Shown piece after piece: positions 21,474-29,285 of a stretch of 64,000 nt of DNA. Under the pieces are notes generated by a model. It searched no databases and was not told the DNA's origin. It saw nothing but the letters and a program-made list of their open reading frames with translations. Positions within the stretch are counted from its first letter, which is position 1. Each line of letters opens with the position of its first letter. The DNA is from Thermomonas flagellata. GTDB taxonomy: Bacteria > Pseudomonadota > Gammaproteobacteria > Xanthomonadales > Xanthomonadaceae. Both the position numbers and the translations under genes were made by a program. The stretch spans positions 169,583-233,582 of the forward strand of contig NZ_JAJOZK010000004.1 of NCBI RefSeq assembly GCF_022419185.1, given 5' to 3'.

Positions 21474-21821
21474 ATGGCTTCGGCGTTTGGAGTACGCCTG
21501 CGGCGTTTGCGCGAGGCGAAGAAGTTGACCCTGCAGCAGGTGGCCGACGCGGTCGGCTGCACCAAGGCCTACATCTGGGAACTGGAGATGAAGGAGGGTC
21601 AACGCCCCTCGGCCGAGCGCGTGCAGGCGCTGGCCAAGGTGCTGGGCGTCACGATGGAGGACATCATGGGCGAGCCCATGCCCCAGGTCCCCGAGGCCAG
21701 CCCCGAGGATGTGGCCTTCTTCCGTGCCTATGCCGGCATGACCGAAGCAGAGAAGGACCGGGTGCGCCAAGCGCTGAAGATCATCTTCCCGGACAAGGAT
21801 CTGCCGGAAAGCAAAAGGTGA
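21474..21821 (+). CDS. XRE family helix-turn-helix repressor
   Basis: A 115 aa protein. Residues about 5-65 form a Cro/C1-type helix-turn-helix (RLRRLREAKKLTLQQVADA, then TKAYIWELE). The C-terminal half is a helical dimer region with AEKDRVRQALKIIF. It is coupled to the metalloprotease gene by a GTGA overlap, the usual pairing in which the protease cleaves or inactivates the repressor. It most likely represses its own operon and the divergent one through the dyad at 21406. Confidence 0.85.
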   Translation: MASAFGVRLRRLREAKKLTLQQVADAVGCTKAYIWELEMKEGQRPSAERVQALAKVLGVTMEDIMGEPMPQVPEASPEDVAFFRAYAGMTEAEKDRVRQALKIIFPDKDLPESKR

Positions 21822-22723
21822 ACACGCCCCCGGCCCTCAACGGCGCGATCGCCGCCAACAAAGTCCACCACTGGTTGCGGGCTTGGTATGGCGCGGACGT
21901 GCCCGAGGCCGTCGATCTCGATGTCGTGCGGCAGATGCTGCCGACCACGCCCTACGGCAAAGGGGTTCGGGAGATTCGTCCGCCGGTGCAGTTCAACGAC
22001 GATGCCTTCGAGGGCCTGCTGGCGCGGGACCCCGGTGACCCTGAGGTCTGGGGTATCGCCTACAACGGCACGGTCAGCCCGCAGCGCCAGCGATTCACCA
22101 TTGCGCACGAGCTGGGCCACTTCGTCCTGCACCGCGACCAGCAGTCGCGTTTCAACTGCGACAAGGACAGCGTCCACTCCGGCCACGAGACGATGCGTCT
22201 GATCGAGCGCGAAGCCGACGACTTCGCCAGCAATTTGCTGATGCCCGGCGATCGGCTGCGCGAGTGGATCTCGAACCGACGCATCGATCTGCACGTCCTT
22301 AGTGCCATTGCCAAGCGCTTCCAGGTCTCGTTCGAGGCGTTGTGCATCCGCTTCATCAAGTTCACCCCGCAGCGCGCGATCCTGGTCTACTGGGACAACG
22401 GTTACGCGAAGTACGAATGGCGCAGCAGCAGCGCCGTGAGAACCCGGGCACGCATCCGGCGCAGCGGCGATCCGCAAGAGCCGTTGCCCGGCACGCTCGC
22501 CGCCGACGCGAGCGTCGAGCAGGCATGGGATGGCGTCGAGATGTCCGCCGCGATCTGGTGCCCGGAGGAAGCCCCCCACATGAAGCTGCGCGAGTTCAAG
22601 CACAGCTACACCTCGAGAGATCGCGTCCTGACCCTGCTGCTGTTGGAAAGTGCCGAGCCGCGCGCTTGGGATCGATCCTGGCAGGATGGCGAAACTCTCG
22701 ATGCCGTAAATTGGCGACAGTAG
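21818..22723 (+). CDS. ImmA/IrrE family metallopeptidase
   Basis: A 301 aa protein starting at GTG inside the repressor stop. The zinc-protease motif HELGH lies in FTIAHELGHFVLH (about residue 92), and the third ligand is probably the Glu in READDFASNLLMP. About 150 C-terminal residues of unknown type follow, longer than a minimal ImmA. ImmA/IrrE enzymes cut an XRE repressor on a DNA-damage or stress signal. The partner here is the gene just upstream. Confidence 0.85.
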   Translation: MNTPPALNGAIAANKVHHWLRAWYGADVPEAVDLDVVRQMLPTTPYGKGVREIRPPVQFNDDAFEGLLARDPGDPEVWGIAYNGTVSPQRQRFTIAHELGHFVLHRDQQSRFNCDKDSVHSGHETMRLIEREADDFASNLLMPGDRLREWISNRRIDLHVLSAIAKRFQVSFEALCIRFIKFTPQRAILVYWDNGYAKYEWRSSSAVRTRARIRRSGDPQEPLPGTLAADASVEQAWDGVEMSAAIWCPEEAPHMKLREFKHSYTSRDRVLTLLLLESAEPRAWDRSWQDGETLDAVNWRQ

Positions 22724-22752
22724 GCTGTGTAGAGATCGTTCTGGAGGCATCC

Positions 22753-23175
22753 ATGCTTTCGTTTGCCACCGAGTTTCCAGTTGAAGCGGATCGAACCACC
22801 GTGGACTTCCTTCAGGCGATGGTGACCTGGATATCCGGGTCTCCGCATACTGGATTGTCTGCCGAAATGCTTCGGGATCTGCTACAGAAGGACGAGGCGC
22901 ATGTCGAGAACGGAAAAGAGAAAGTTCAATCGCTCCTTGCCACTTCGCCCGACGTCGATCTCGCCGGCATCCGCTACAGCAGGCACGACAATGATCTGGA
23001 ATGGCTGACGACCGTCGTGTTTTCGAGAACGTCGTCCGACGCCTGGGTGGGTGTTCGTGTCGAGTGCGAGTCTCAGCATGCCGCGGCTCGGTACACCTTC
23101 ACGCTGCCCAAGAGCGGTAGTGATTGGCGAGGTGGGCTGAACGCAGCCAGCGACATCGGAAGGCTGTTGTTCTGA
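22753..23175 (+). CDS. short protein, possibly an internally deleted form of a larger family
   Basis: A 140 aa protein with a good ribosome site (GGAGG, 7 nt before the ATG). The start MLSFATEFPVEADRTTVDF and the stretch up to about residue 110 look like the N-terminal part of a larger protein family. The last 27 residues (YTFTLPKSGSDWRGGLNAAS...) look like a C-terminal end, so a middle part may be missing in frame. That reading rests on memory of related hypothetical proteins and is unproven. It follows the metallopeptidase gene by 29 nt and may be part of the same module. GC content falls here. Confidence 0.5.
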   Translation: MLSFATEFPVEADRTTVDFLQAMVTWISGSPHTGLSAEMLRDLLQKDEAHVENGKEKVQSLLATSPDVDLAGIRYSRHDNDLEWLTTVVFSRTSSDAWVGVRVECESQHAAARYTFTLPKSGSDWRGGLNAASDIGRLLF

Positions 23176-23306
23176 AGTCCAAAGTCCGCAGCGGCGCGCG
23201 CCTCCCGTTCAAATGGCGTGGTTGCATTTGAAGTATCGGTCAGGGCAAGCCCGCGCATCCCCGCCAGAACCCGTTACGCGAAGTACCCTCGATTCCTAGC
23301 ATGAGC

Positions 23307-23327
23307 GGCGTTTCCCATCGAAACGCC
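23307..23327. promoter_or_regulatory. 8 bp perfect inverted repeat before the prophage integration genes
   Basis: GGCGTTTC and GAAACGCC flank a 5 nt loop, ending 4 nt before the ATG at 23332. It could be an operator, a translation-limiting hairpin, or part of a serine-recombinase attachment site. No U-run follows, so it is not a terminator. The rest of 23176-23331 holds no gene. Confidence 0.5.
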
Positions 23328-23331
23328 GACC

Positions 23332-23556
23332 ATGCACGAACTCGAACCCCGCTCCCCGGCCCTCGAGGCTGATCGGCCTCGGCACGCGCAACAAGAGATC
23401 GTCGATCTGCTGGCCTGCGCCCTCCTGCGGCTGCGCGCGCGCCCCTTTCCGCCATCTGGCCATATCGCCACCGACAGCGACTCGGTTGGCCTTGGCTTGT
23501 GCGGGCCACAGCGCGTGAATGCGAACCCCGATAACAACAACGGAGTTCGCCCATGA
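23332..23556 (+). CDS. small hypothetical protein upstream of the DUF2924 gene
   Basis: A 74 aa protein with no recognised domain. Support comes from the ATGA overlap of its stop with the start of the DUF2924 gene and from non-biased composition in the first 45 residues, which read as a helix (ARHAQQEIVDLLACALLRL-like). No strong ribosome site is present because a hairpin lies directly before the start. Confidence 0.45.
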   Translation: MHELEPRSPALEADRPRHAQQEIVDLLACALLRLRARPFPPSGHIATDSDSVGLGLCGPQRVNANPDNNNGVRP

Positions 23557-24026
23557 CGGCACACGCACCCACAGTCGACGCTACCACCATCGCCGCCCGC
23601 GTCGCGCAGCTGCCCCACCTGTCGATGGACAGCCTCTGGGCGTTGTGGGACGAGTACTTCGAGGAGCGGCCCAAGCATCACCACCGCACGTGGCTGGAGA
23701 GCCGGCTCGCCTACAGGATCCAGGAGCGCGCCTTTGGCGGGTTGAAGCCCGCCACCCGCCGCAAGCTCGAGGAGATCGGTGAGACGGGCATCCTGCCGCG
23801 CCAACTGCGCCGCGACGCGAGTCGGCTGCTGCCGGGCACCGTGCTCACGCGGATCTTCGACGACGTCGAGCACCGGGTGCTGGTGCGCGGGCCCAATGAC
23901 TTCGAGTATCAGGGGCAGCGGTTCAAGAGCCTGACGGCGATTGCCCGCCACATCACCGGCACGCATTGGTCGGGCCCCGCGTTCTTCGGCCTCAAGACCA
24001 AGGGCGGCCAGAAGGAGCCGGCATGA
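23553..24026 (+). CDS. DUF2924 domain protein (prophage integration module)
   Basis: A 157 aa protein. The core reads as DUF2924: DSLWALWDEYFEERPKHHH, then SRLAYRIQERAFGGL, and the C-terminal FKSLTAIARHITGTHWSGP with FFGL. DUF2924 genes are regularly found just upstream of a large serine recombinase in prophages, as here (ATGA overlap with the recombinase start). The C-terminal part resembles a small DNA-binding module, which fits a role as recombination directionality or accessory factor, but this is inference. Confidence 0.85.
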   Translation: MTAHAPTVDATTIAARVAQLPHLSMDSLWALWDEYFEERPKHHHRTWLESRLAYRIQERAFGGLKPATRRKLEEIGETGILPRQLRRDASRLLPGTVLTRIFDDVEHRVLVRGPNDFEYQGQRFKSLTAIARHITGTHWSGPAFFGLKTKGGQKEPA

Positions 24027-25453
24027 GATCACAACGGCCCGTGTCCTCGTCGACCACGCTAGCCCCAGGTCCCGTCACGCCATCGAGGCGCTGCGCGGTC
24101 TACACGCGCAAGTCCACCGACGAAGGGCTGGACCAGGAGTACAACAGCCTGGAGGCCCAACGCGACGCGGGGCTGGCCTTCATCGCCAGCCAACGCCACG
24201 AGGGCTGGATCGCCGTCGAGGAGGGTTATGACGACGGCGGCTACTCCGGCGGCAATCTCGACCGCCCTGCGCTCAAGCGGCTGCTCGCCGACATCGAGGC
24301 CGGCAGGATCGACATCGTGGTCGTCTACAAGATCGACCGATTGACGCGAAGTCTGCCGGACTTCGCCAAGCTGGTGGAGGTGTTCGACCGCAACGGCGTC
24401 TCCTTCGTCTCGGTCACGCAGCAGTTCAACACCACCACCTCGATGGGGCGGCTCACGCTCAACATCCTGCTGTCCTTCGCGCAGTTCGAGCGCGAGGTCA
24501 CCGGCGAGCGCATCCGCGACAAGATCGCCGCCTCCAAGGCGAAGGGCATGTGGATGGGCGGCATGCCGCCGCTGGGCTACGACGTCGTCGATCGCAAGCT
24601 CGTCGTCAACGAGCGCGAGGCCGCGCTCGTGCGTGACATCTTCCGGCGCTACGCCGAGCATGGCTCGGCGGCGCGGCTGGTGCGAGAGATGGCGGTCGAG
24701 GGGCACACCACCAAGGCCTGGGTGACCCAAGGCGGGCGCCGGCGCACGGGCCGACCGATCGATCAGCAATACATCTTCGCGTTGCTGCGCAACCGCATCT
24801 ACCTCGGTGAGATCCGCAACCACGGCACGTGGTATCCCGGCCAACACGAAGCGATCGTGCCACGAGACCTGTGGGACGCCGCGCACGCTTTCATCGCGCG
24901 CCGCAAGCAGGCGCCGCGTGAACACCGGGCCAAGCATCCGGCGCTGCTCGCGGGGCTACTGTTCGCGCCCGACGGCCAGCGCATGCTGCACACCTTCGTC
25001 AAGAAGAAGAGCGGACGCACCTACCGCTACTACGTCCCCTACCTGCACAAGCGCCGCAACGCGGGTGCGAGCCTGGCGTCGGATGCCCCGGACGTCGGCC
25101 ATCTGCCCGCGGCCGAGATCGAGAACGCGGTGCTGACGCAGATCCACGCGGCGCTCTCGGCGCCGGAGGTGCTGATCGGCACCTGGCGGGCGTGCCAGCG
25201 CCACCCGGCGGGTGCCGCCCTCGACGAAGCGCAGGTGGTGGTGGCGATGCGACGCATCGGCGACGTGTGGGCGCAGTTGTTCCCGGCCGAGCAGCAACGC
25301 ATCGCGCGGCTGCTGATCGAGCGGGTCCAACTGCATGAGTACGGACTCGACATCCTCTGGCGTGAAGACGGCTGGCTGGGATTGGGGCCCGAGATCGGCG
25401 CGCATCCCTTGGTCGACGAGTGCCGCGCGAGCGCCGAGGAGGCCTTGGCATGA
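24023..25453 (+). CDS. large serine recombinase (prophage integrase)
   Basis: A 476 aa recombinase. The catalytic domain has the nucleophile Ser at residue 31 in VYTRKSTDEGL, the E-x-x-R region LSFAQFEREVTGERIRDK, and the YKIDRLTRS strand. A recombinase domain (about residues 190-300, with LGYDVVDRKLVVNEREA) and a C-terminal zinc-ribbon/coiled-coil part follow. It should integrate and, with a directionality factor, excise the phage. It overlaps its neighbours on both sides by ATGA, so the three genes form one translational unit. Serine integrases rarely use tRNA genes, so the tRNA-Lys repeat may belong to another element. Confidence 0.92.
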   Translation: MRSQRPVSSSTTLAPGPVTPSRRCAVYTRKSTDEGLDQEYNSLEAQRDAGLAFIASQRHEGWIAVEEGYDDGGYSGGNLDRPALKRLLADIEAGRIDIVVVYKIDRLTRSLPDFAKLVEVFDRNGVSFVSVTQQFNTTTSMGRLTLNILLSFAQFEREVTGERIRDKIAASKAKGMWMGGMPPLGYDVVDRKLVVNEREAALVRDIFRRYAEHGSAARLVREMAVEGHTTKAWVTQGGRRRTGRPIDQQYIFALLRNRIYLGEIRNHGTWYPGQHEAIVPRDLWDAAHAFIARRKQAPREHRAKHPALLAGLLFAPDGQRMLHTFVKKKSGRTYRYYVPYLHKRRNAGASLASDAPDVGHLPAAEIENAVLTQIHAALSAPEVLIGTWRACQRHPAGAALDEAQVVVAMRRIGDVWAQLFPAEQQRIARLLIERVQLHEYGLDILWREDGWLGLGPEIGAHPLVDECRASAEEALA

Positions 25454-25938
25454 CCCGGTCGCCTCCCGATCCGACTCCGAACTCCCGCCGCCGCGCGATC
25501 CGGGTCGAGGTCGGCAGCGACGCGCGCAGCTACGTCAGCGACGGGCAGCGGGTGACCCTGGTGCCCCTGACGATCAAGCGCCGGCAGAACCGCAAGCTCC
25601 TGATCCCGCCGACGCCCGAGTCCACAGCCTCAGCCGCGGGAGGACTGGACGCGTCGATGATCAAGACGCTCGGCAAGGCCTTCTACTGGAAGCGGCTGCT
25701 CGAGGAGGGGCGCTATCCCACGACGACCGACCTGGCCCGCTCCCTGAAGTTGGAGCCCGGCTGGGTGGCCGAGGTGCTGCGCCTGACCCTGTTGGCCCCC
25801 GACATCGTCGAGGCCATCCTGGACGGGCGCCAGCCCCGCCATCTGAACCTGCAGACCCTGCGTGGCCGGCACGATCTGCTGCCCCGCGACTGGGGCGAGC
25901 AGCGTCGGCTGCTGGGTTTTCCACCACGCGTCCTGTGA
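25450..25938 (+). CDS. phage HTH protein downstream of the recombinase
   Basis: A 162 aa basic protein. After a disordered start, residues about 75-145 form a ParB/KorB-like helix-turn-helix region (TTDLARSLKLEPGWVAEVLRL, then LLAPDIVEAILDGRQP). Such genes accompany DUF2924-recombinase pairs. A role as regulator or recombination accessory protein is likely. A strong terminator follows 31 nt after the stop. Confidence 0.7.
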   Translation: MTRSPPDPTPNSRRRAIRVEVGSDARSYVSDGQRVTLVPLTIKRRQNRKLLIPPTPESTASAAGGLDASMIKTLGKAFYWKRLLEEGRYPTTTDLARSLKLEPGWVAEVLRLTLLAPDIVEAILDGRQPRHLNLQTLRGRHDLLPRDWGEQRRLLGFPPRVL

Positions 25939-25969
25939 CCGGCCGCTGACCATCCCCCTGTCCCCAAGA

Positions 25970-25995
25970 ACGGCGAGCCGCGTGCTCGCCGTTTT
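25970..25995 (+). terminator. rho-independent terminator of the integration operon
   Basis: ACGGCGAGC (25970-25978) pairs perfectly with GCTCGCCGT (25984-25992) around CGCGT, followed by TTT. It separates the integration genes from the early region. Confidence 0.85.
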
Positions 25996-26120
25996 GGCAT
26001 GGACGCGTGCGGATTGGCGAACCCGAAGTTTGTGCGTGGTTCGCCATTCGGTCCCTCCAAGGTTCGCCACCCGAAGCCTGCAATGACACCTGTTCCTCAA
26101 CAGCGTCATAGGAGGCTTCC

Positions 26121-26384
26121 ATGCCGACAACGGCAAGCACCATCCCCCGGTCGCCGGTCGATGCGATCAACAGCCTGTCTCCCGGCGACCGTCGGGTCCT
26201 CAACGAGAACGAGCTCGCGCAGCGCTGGGGCCTGAGCCCCAAGACCCTGCAGCGCTGGCGCAGCGAAGGGCGGGGCCCGCGCTACCTGAAGCTGTCCAAG
26301 CGCGTCAGCTACCCCCTGGAGTCGGTCATCGAGTTCGAGCGTGGCGCCCTGCACGACTCGACCTCCGAGCGCGCGGCGCGCTGA
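26121..26384 (+). CDS. AlpA/excisionase-like HTH protein
   Basis: An 87 aa protein with a MerR-like helix-turn-helix (NENELAQRWGLSPKTLQRWRSEGRGPRYLKL) typical of phage AlpA/Xis-type DNA-binding proteins, and the usual YPLESVIEFE ending of the wing. AGGAGG precedes the start. It may act as excisionase for the recombinase or as an early transcription regulator. Confidence 0.8.
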   Translation: MPTTASTIPRSPVDAINSLSPGDRRVLNENELAQRWGLSPKTLQRWRSEGRGPRYLKLSKRVSYPLESVIEFERGALHDSTSERAAR

Positions 26385-26395
26385 AGGGGGATGCG

Positions 26396-26875
26396 ATGAG
26401 CGATTTGACCCTCTACCCCGCCGACATCGCCGCGATGTCCGTCGGCCAGCTGGCCGCGCTGCCGCCCGCCCAGAAGGCGGAGATCAGCCGCAACCTCGAC
26501 GAAGCGCTCGCCTGGCTCAAGCAGGCCCGCGCGAAGTTCGACGCCGCGCTGGAGGCCGCCTACGGCGAGCAGGCCCGTGCTGCACGCCTCGAGGCCGGCA
26601 AGGACTTCGGCGTCGTGCATCTCACCGACGGCGCACTGCGCGTGACCGTCGATGTCCCGAAACGCGTGGCCTGGGACCAGGCGCAGCTGTCGCAGATGGC
26701 CCGGCGCATCGCCGCCGCCGGCGAGCGCGTCGAGGACTACCTCGATGTCGAGTACTCGGTGTCCGAGTCCCGCTTCAACCACTGGCCCGCGGCGCTGCGC
26801 GCGCAGTTCGAGCCGGCGCGCACCGTCAAGCCCGGCAAGCCGACGTTTCGGCTGACCTTGACCTCGGAGGACTGA
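26396..26875 (+). CDS. unknown phage early protein
   Basis: A 159 aa protein with no recognised family. Residues about 20-65 are helical (KAEISRNLDEALAWLKQARAKF); the C-terminal part is mixed alpha/beta, ending TFRLTLTSED. It lies 11 nt after the AlpA-like gene, in the same orientation as the recombination genes, so an early function is likely. Confidence 0.6.
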   Translation: MSDLTLYPADIAAMSVGQLAALPPAQKAEISRNLDEALAWLKQARAKFDAALEAAYGEQARAARLEAGKDFGVVHLTDGALRVTVDVPKRVAWDQAQLSQMARRIAAAGERVEDYLDVEYSVSESRFNHWPAALRAQFEPARTVKPGKPTFRLTLTSED

Positions 26876-26878
26876 ACC

Positions 26879-26962
26879 ATGCCCACCGAACTGAAAGTGA
26901 AAGAGAAGGGCCGGAATTCGATTCCGCCCCGTGTCGCCGAGCGGCTGAAGGAGGTGGCGTGA
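26879..26962 (+). CDS. possible 27 aa peptide
   Basis: A tiny frame (MPTELKVKEKGRNSIPPRVA...) starts 3 nt after the previous stop, preceded by GGAGG, and ends in a TGATG overlap with another short frame (26962-27081). The good ribosome site and packing favour translation, but no homology is recognised. Confidence 0.35.
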   Translation: MPTELKVKEKGRNSIPPRVAERLKEVA

Positions 26963-27031
26963 TGACGCCCCTTCATCCTCGTGACGTCCTTGATCTTGGC
27001 AAGCCAATGGCCGGGTTGTGCTCGGCGCGCT

Positions 27032-27141
27032 GTGGCATGGCATGGCGGGGCAAGCCGCGGCAAGGCCCAAGCGAACTGTGACTGGGCTCGGTTCGGACTG
27101 GCTTGGCGTGGCTAGGCAAGGCTGGGCCCGATGTGGCAAGG
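27032..27141. repeat. degenerate GGC-rich short-repeat tract
   Basis: The stretch is built from variants of TGGCATGGCA, GGCAAGGC and TGGCTAGGCA, spaced about 5 nt apart, just before the recombination operon. A 39 aa frame (26962-27081) crosses part of it but looks like a by-product of the repeats. The tract could be a recombination hotspot, a protein-binding array or a leader. Confidence 0.6.
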
Positions 27142-27167
27142 AACTTTCGATTTCTGGAGATTCGACG

Positions 27168-27773
27168 ATGAAAACCCTTTTGAGAAACGAGGATGCGCTC
27201 GGCAACGGTGCCGAGTCGGCGGTCCTGACGGGGGCGCCGTACAGCGTCCGTGTCGTCATCGAAGGCGTGGCGGACTTGTTGTTCCACCGCTGGAACTGCG
27301 AGGCCGTCGACGCCAAGGCCAAGGCCACCAAGAACAGCGCCGCCAAAAAAACCGACGACATCGAGAGCTACGTCTATCGCGACAACCAGGGCCAGTTGTG
27401 CCTGCCCGGGGAGTATCTGCGACAGGCGCTGATCGGTGCGGCCAAGTTCAAGCAGGACCCCAGGAGTCCACGCAAATCGGCGCAGGACATCACCAAGGCC
27501 GGCGTGGTTTCGCTCACCCACCTGGCCAGCCTGGGGACCGACCGCTGGGATTACGAAGACCGCCGCCGCGTGGTGGTGCAACGCGCGGGCGTCAATCGGG
27601 TGCGGCCTGCCATGCGTGCGGGTTGGCGCGCCGAGTTCGATCTGATGGTGGTGCTGCCCGAATACCTCGACCGTGCCTGGATCAAGGACAGCCTGGACAT
27701 GGCAGGCCGACTCATCGGCGTGGGTGACTTCCGTCCCACCTTCGGCCGCTTCACGGTCGTCTCGTTCGAATGA
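27168..27773 (+). CDS. unknown protein at the head of the recombination module
   Basis: A 201 aa protein. Visible features are a first strand VVIEGVADLLFHRW, a Lys-rich loop (KAKATKNSAAKK), and a conserved-looking end GRLIGVGDFRPTFGRF. It has no membrane segment. It lies 10 nt before the Sak4-like gene and may belong to the same annealing/replication unit. The Gly-rich end resembles RNA- or ssDNA-binding folds, but I cannot name a family. Confidence 0.55.
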   Translation: MKTLLRNEDALGNGAESAVLTGAPYSVRVVIEGVADLLFHRWNCEAVDAKAKATKNSAAKKTDDIESYVYRDNQGQLCLPGEYLRQALIGAAKFKQDPRSPRKSAQDITKAGVVSLTHLASLGTDRWDYEDRRRVVVQRAGVNRVRPAMRAGWRAEFDLMVVLPEYLDRAWIKDSLDMAGRLIGVGDFRPTFGRFTVVSFE

Positions 27774-27783
27774 GGAGTCGGCC

Positions 27784-28638
27784 ATGCCATTGCCTATCGT
27801 GACGGCCAACGAAAGACTCGTCGAAAAACGCTGCGCCAAGGTCGCCCTCGTCGGTGCGCCCGGGGTGGGCAAGACCTCCCAGATCCGCACGCTCGATGCC
27901 GAACGCACCTTACTGGTGGACACCGAGGCCGGCGATCTGTCCATCCTCGACTGGGGCGGTGACACCCTGCGCCCGCGCACCTGGCCGGAGTTCAAGGACC
28001 TGGTGGTGTTCCTGGCAGGACCCAGCCCGAGCGCCACACCCGAGCAGGCCTTCTCGCAGGCCCACTTTGATCACGTCTGCCAGAAGTACGGCGACCCGGC
28101 GCAGCTGGCCAAGTACGACACCTACTTCGTCGATTCCTTGACCGTGCTCTCGCGGATGTGCCTGGCCTGGTGCAAGACCCAGCCGGCCGCATTCTCCGAG
28201 AAGACCGGCAAGCCCGACACCCGGGGCGCTTATGGCTTGCTCGGCACCGAGATGATCGGCGCCCTCACGCACCTGCAGCACGTGAGGGACAAGCACGTCA
28301 TCTACGTCTGCATCCTGGAAGAGAAGCTGGACGATTTCAACCGCCGCATCTACCAGCTGCAGCTCGAAGGCGCCAAGACCTCGGCCGAGCTGCCTGGTGT
28401 GCTCGATGAAGTCATCACGCTGGCCATCTTGAAGGCCGACGACGGCACGCCATACCGCGCGTTCGTCACCGGCGCGGACAACCCCTGGGGCTTCCCGAGC
28501 AAGGACCGCTCGGGACGGCTTGCCCCCATCGAAGAACCCCACCTCGGAAAGCTCATTGCCAAGTGCCTCGGCCGCACTGCCGCAGCACACGCCAGCGCTT
28601 TGTCGCATTCAACCGACCTCAACGCATTCAAGGAGTGA
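27784..28638 (+). CDS. Sak4-like phage ATPase (RecA-fold annealase)
   Basis: A 284 aa P-loop protein (AAA_24/Sak4 type). Walker A is GAPGVGKT at residues 24-31 and the Walker B region is TYFVDSLTVLS. Sak4 proteins are short RecA relatives that anneal single strands with help from a phage SSB. The next gene encodes an SSB-like protein, which supports the call. It would serve recombination-dependent replication and recombineering-like repair of phage DNA. Confidence 0.75.
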   Translation: MPLPIVTANERLVEKRCAKVALVGAPGVGKTSQIRTLDAERTLLVDTEAGDLSILDWGGDTLRPRTWPEFKDLVVFLAGPSPSATPEQAFSQAHFDHVCQKYGDPAQLAKYDTYFVDSLTVLSRMCLAWCKTQPAAFSEKTGKPDTRGAYGLLGTEMIGALTHLQHVRDKHVIYVCILEEKLDDFNRRIYQLQLEGAKTSAELPGVLDEVITLAILKADDGTPYRAFVTGADNPWGFPSKDRSGRLAPIEEPHLGKLIAKCLGRTAAAHASALSHSTDLNAFKE

Positions 28639-28644
28639 TCCGCC

Positions 28645-29274
28645 ATGACCGCTTGGAACGACTTCAACGACGCCGAACAACAGCAAAGCTTCGACCTCAT
28701 CCCCAAGGGCACGCTCGCCCGCGTGCGCATGACGATCAAGCCCGGGGGCTACGACGACCCGGCGCAGGGCTGGACGGGCGGCTGGGCCACCCAGAGCTTC
28801 GAGACGGGTTCCGTCTATCTCGCGGCCGAGTTCGTCGTGCTGGAGGGCGAGTACGCCCGGCGCAAGCTCTGGAGCAACATCGGCCTGCATTCCCCGAAGG
28901 GCCCGGCTTGGGGCCAGATGGGGCGCAGCTTCGTGCGCGCCGTGCTCAATTCCGCCCGCAACGTCCATCCGCAGGACATGAGCCCGCAGGCCGCCGCCGC
29001 GCGGCGCATCCAGGGCTTCCACGAGCTCGACGGCATCGAGTTTGCGGCCCGCATCGACGTCGAGAAGGACGGCCGCGGCGAGTTGAAGAACGTCATCCGA
29101 AACGCCGTCGAGCCCGACCACCCGGACTACGTCCGCCTGATGGGCGTGCCGCCGAAGGCCCCCGGTACCGGCAACGGTGGCGCCCCGGCGGCGGTCGCCC
29201 CGCCCCGTGCGATCCCCACGCCGCCCGCCCCGCAACGCCCCGCCGTGCCGGGCAAGCCCGCCTGGGCGCAGTGA
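28645..29274 (+). CDS. DUF669-like putative phage ssDNA-binding protein
   Basis: A 209 aa protein with an OB-fold-like core (YLAAEFVVLEGEYARRKLWSNIGL, then the MGRSFVRAVLNSARNV helix) and a long Pro/Ala-rich acidic-poor tail from about residue 170. The core resembles DUF669 phage proteins. Its position 6 nt after the Sak4-like gene fits the known pairing of Sak4 with a cognate SSB. Direct ssDNA binding is inferred. Confidence 0.6.
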   Translation: MTAWNDFNDAEQQQSFDLIPKGTLARVRMTIKPGGYDDPAQGWTGGWATQSFETGSVYLAAEFVVLEGEYARRKLWSNIGLHSPKGPAWGQMGRSFVRAVLNSARNVHPQDMSPQAAAARRIQGFHELDGIEFAARIDVEKDGRGELKNVIRNAVEPDHPDYVRLMGVPPKAPGTGNGGAPAAVAPPRAIPTPPAPQRPAVPGKPAWAQ

Positions 29275-29285
29275 GAGGAGGGTCA

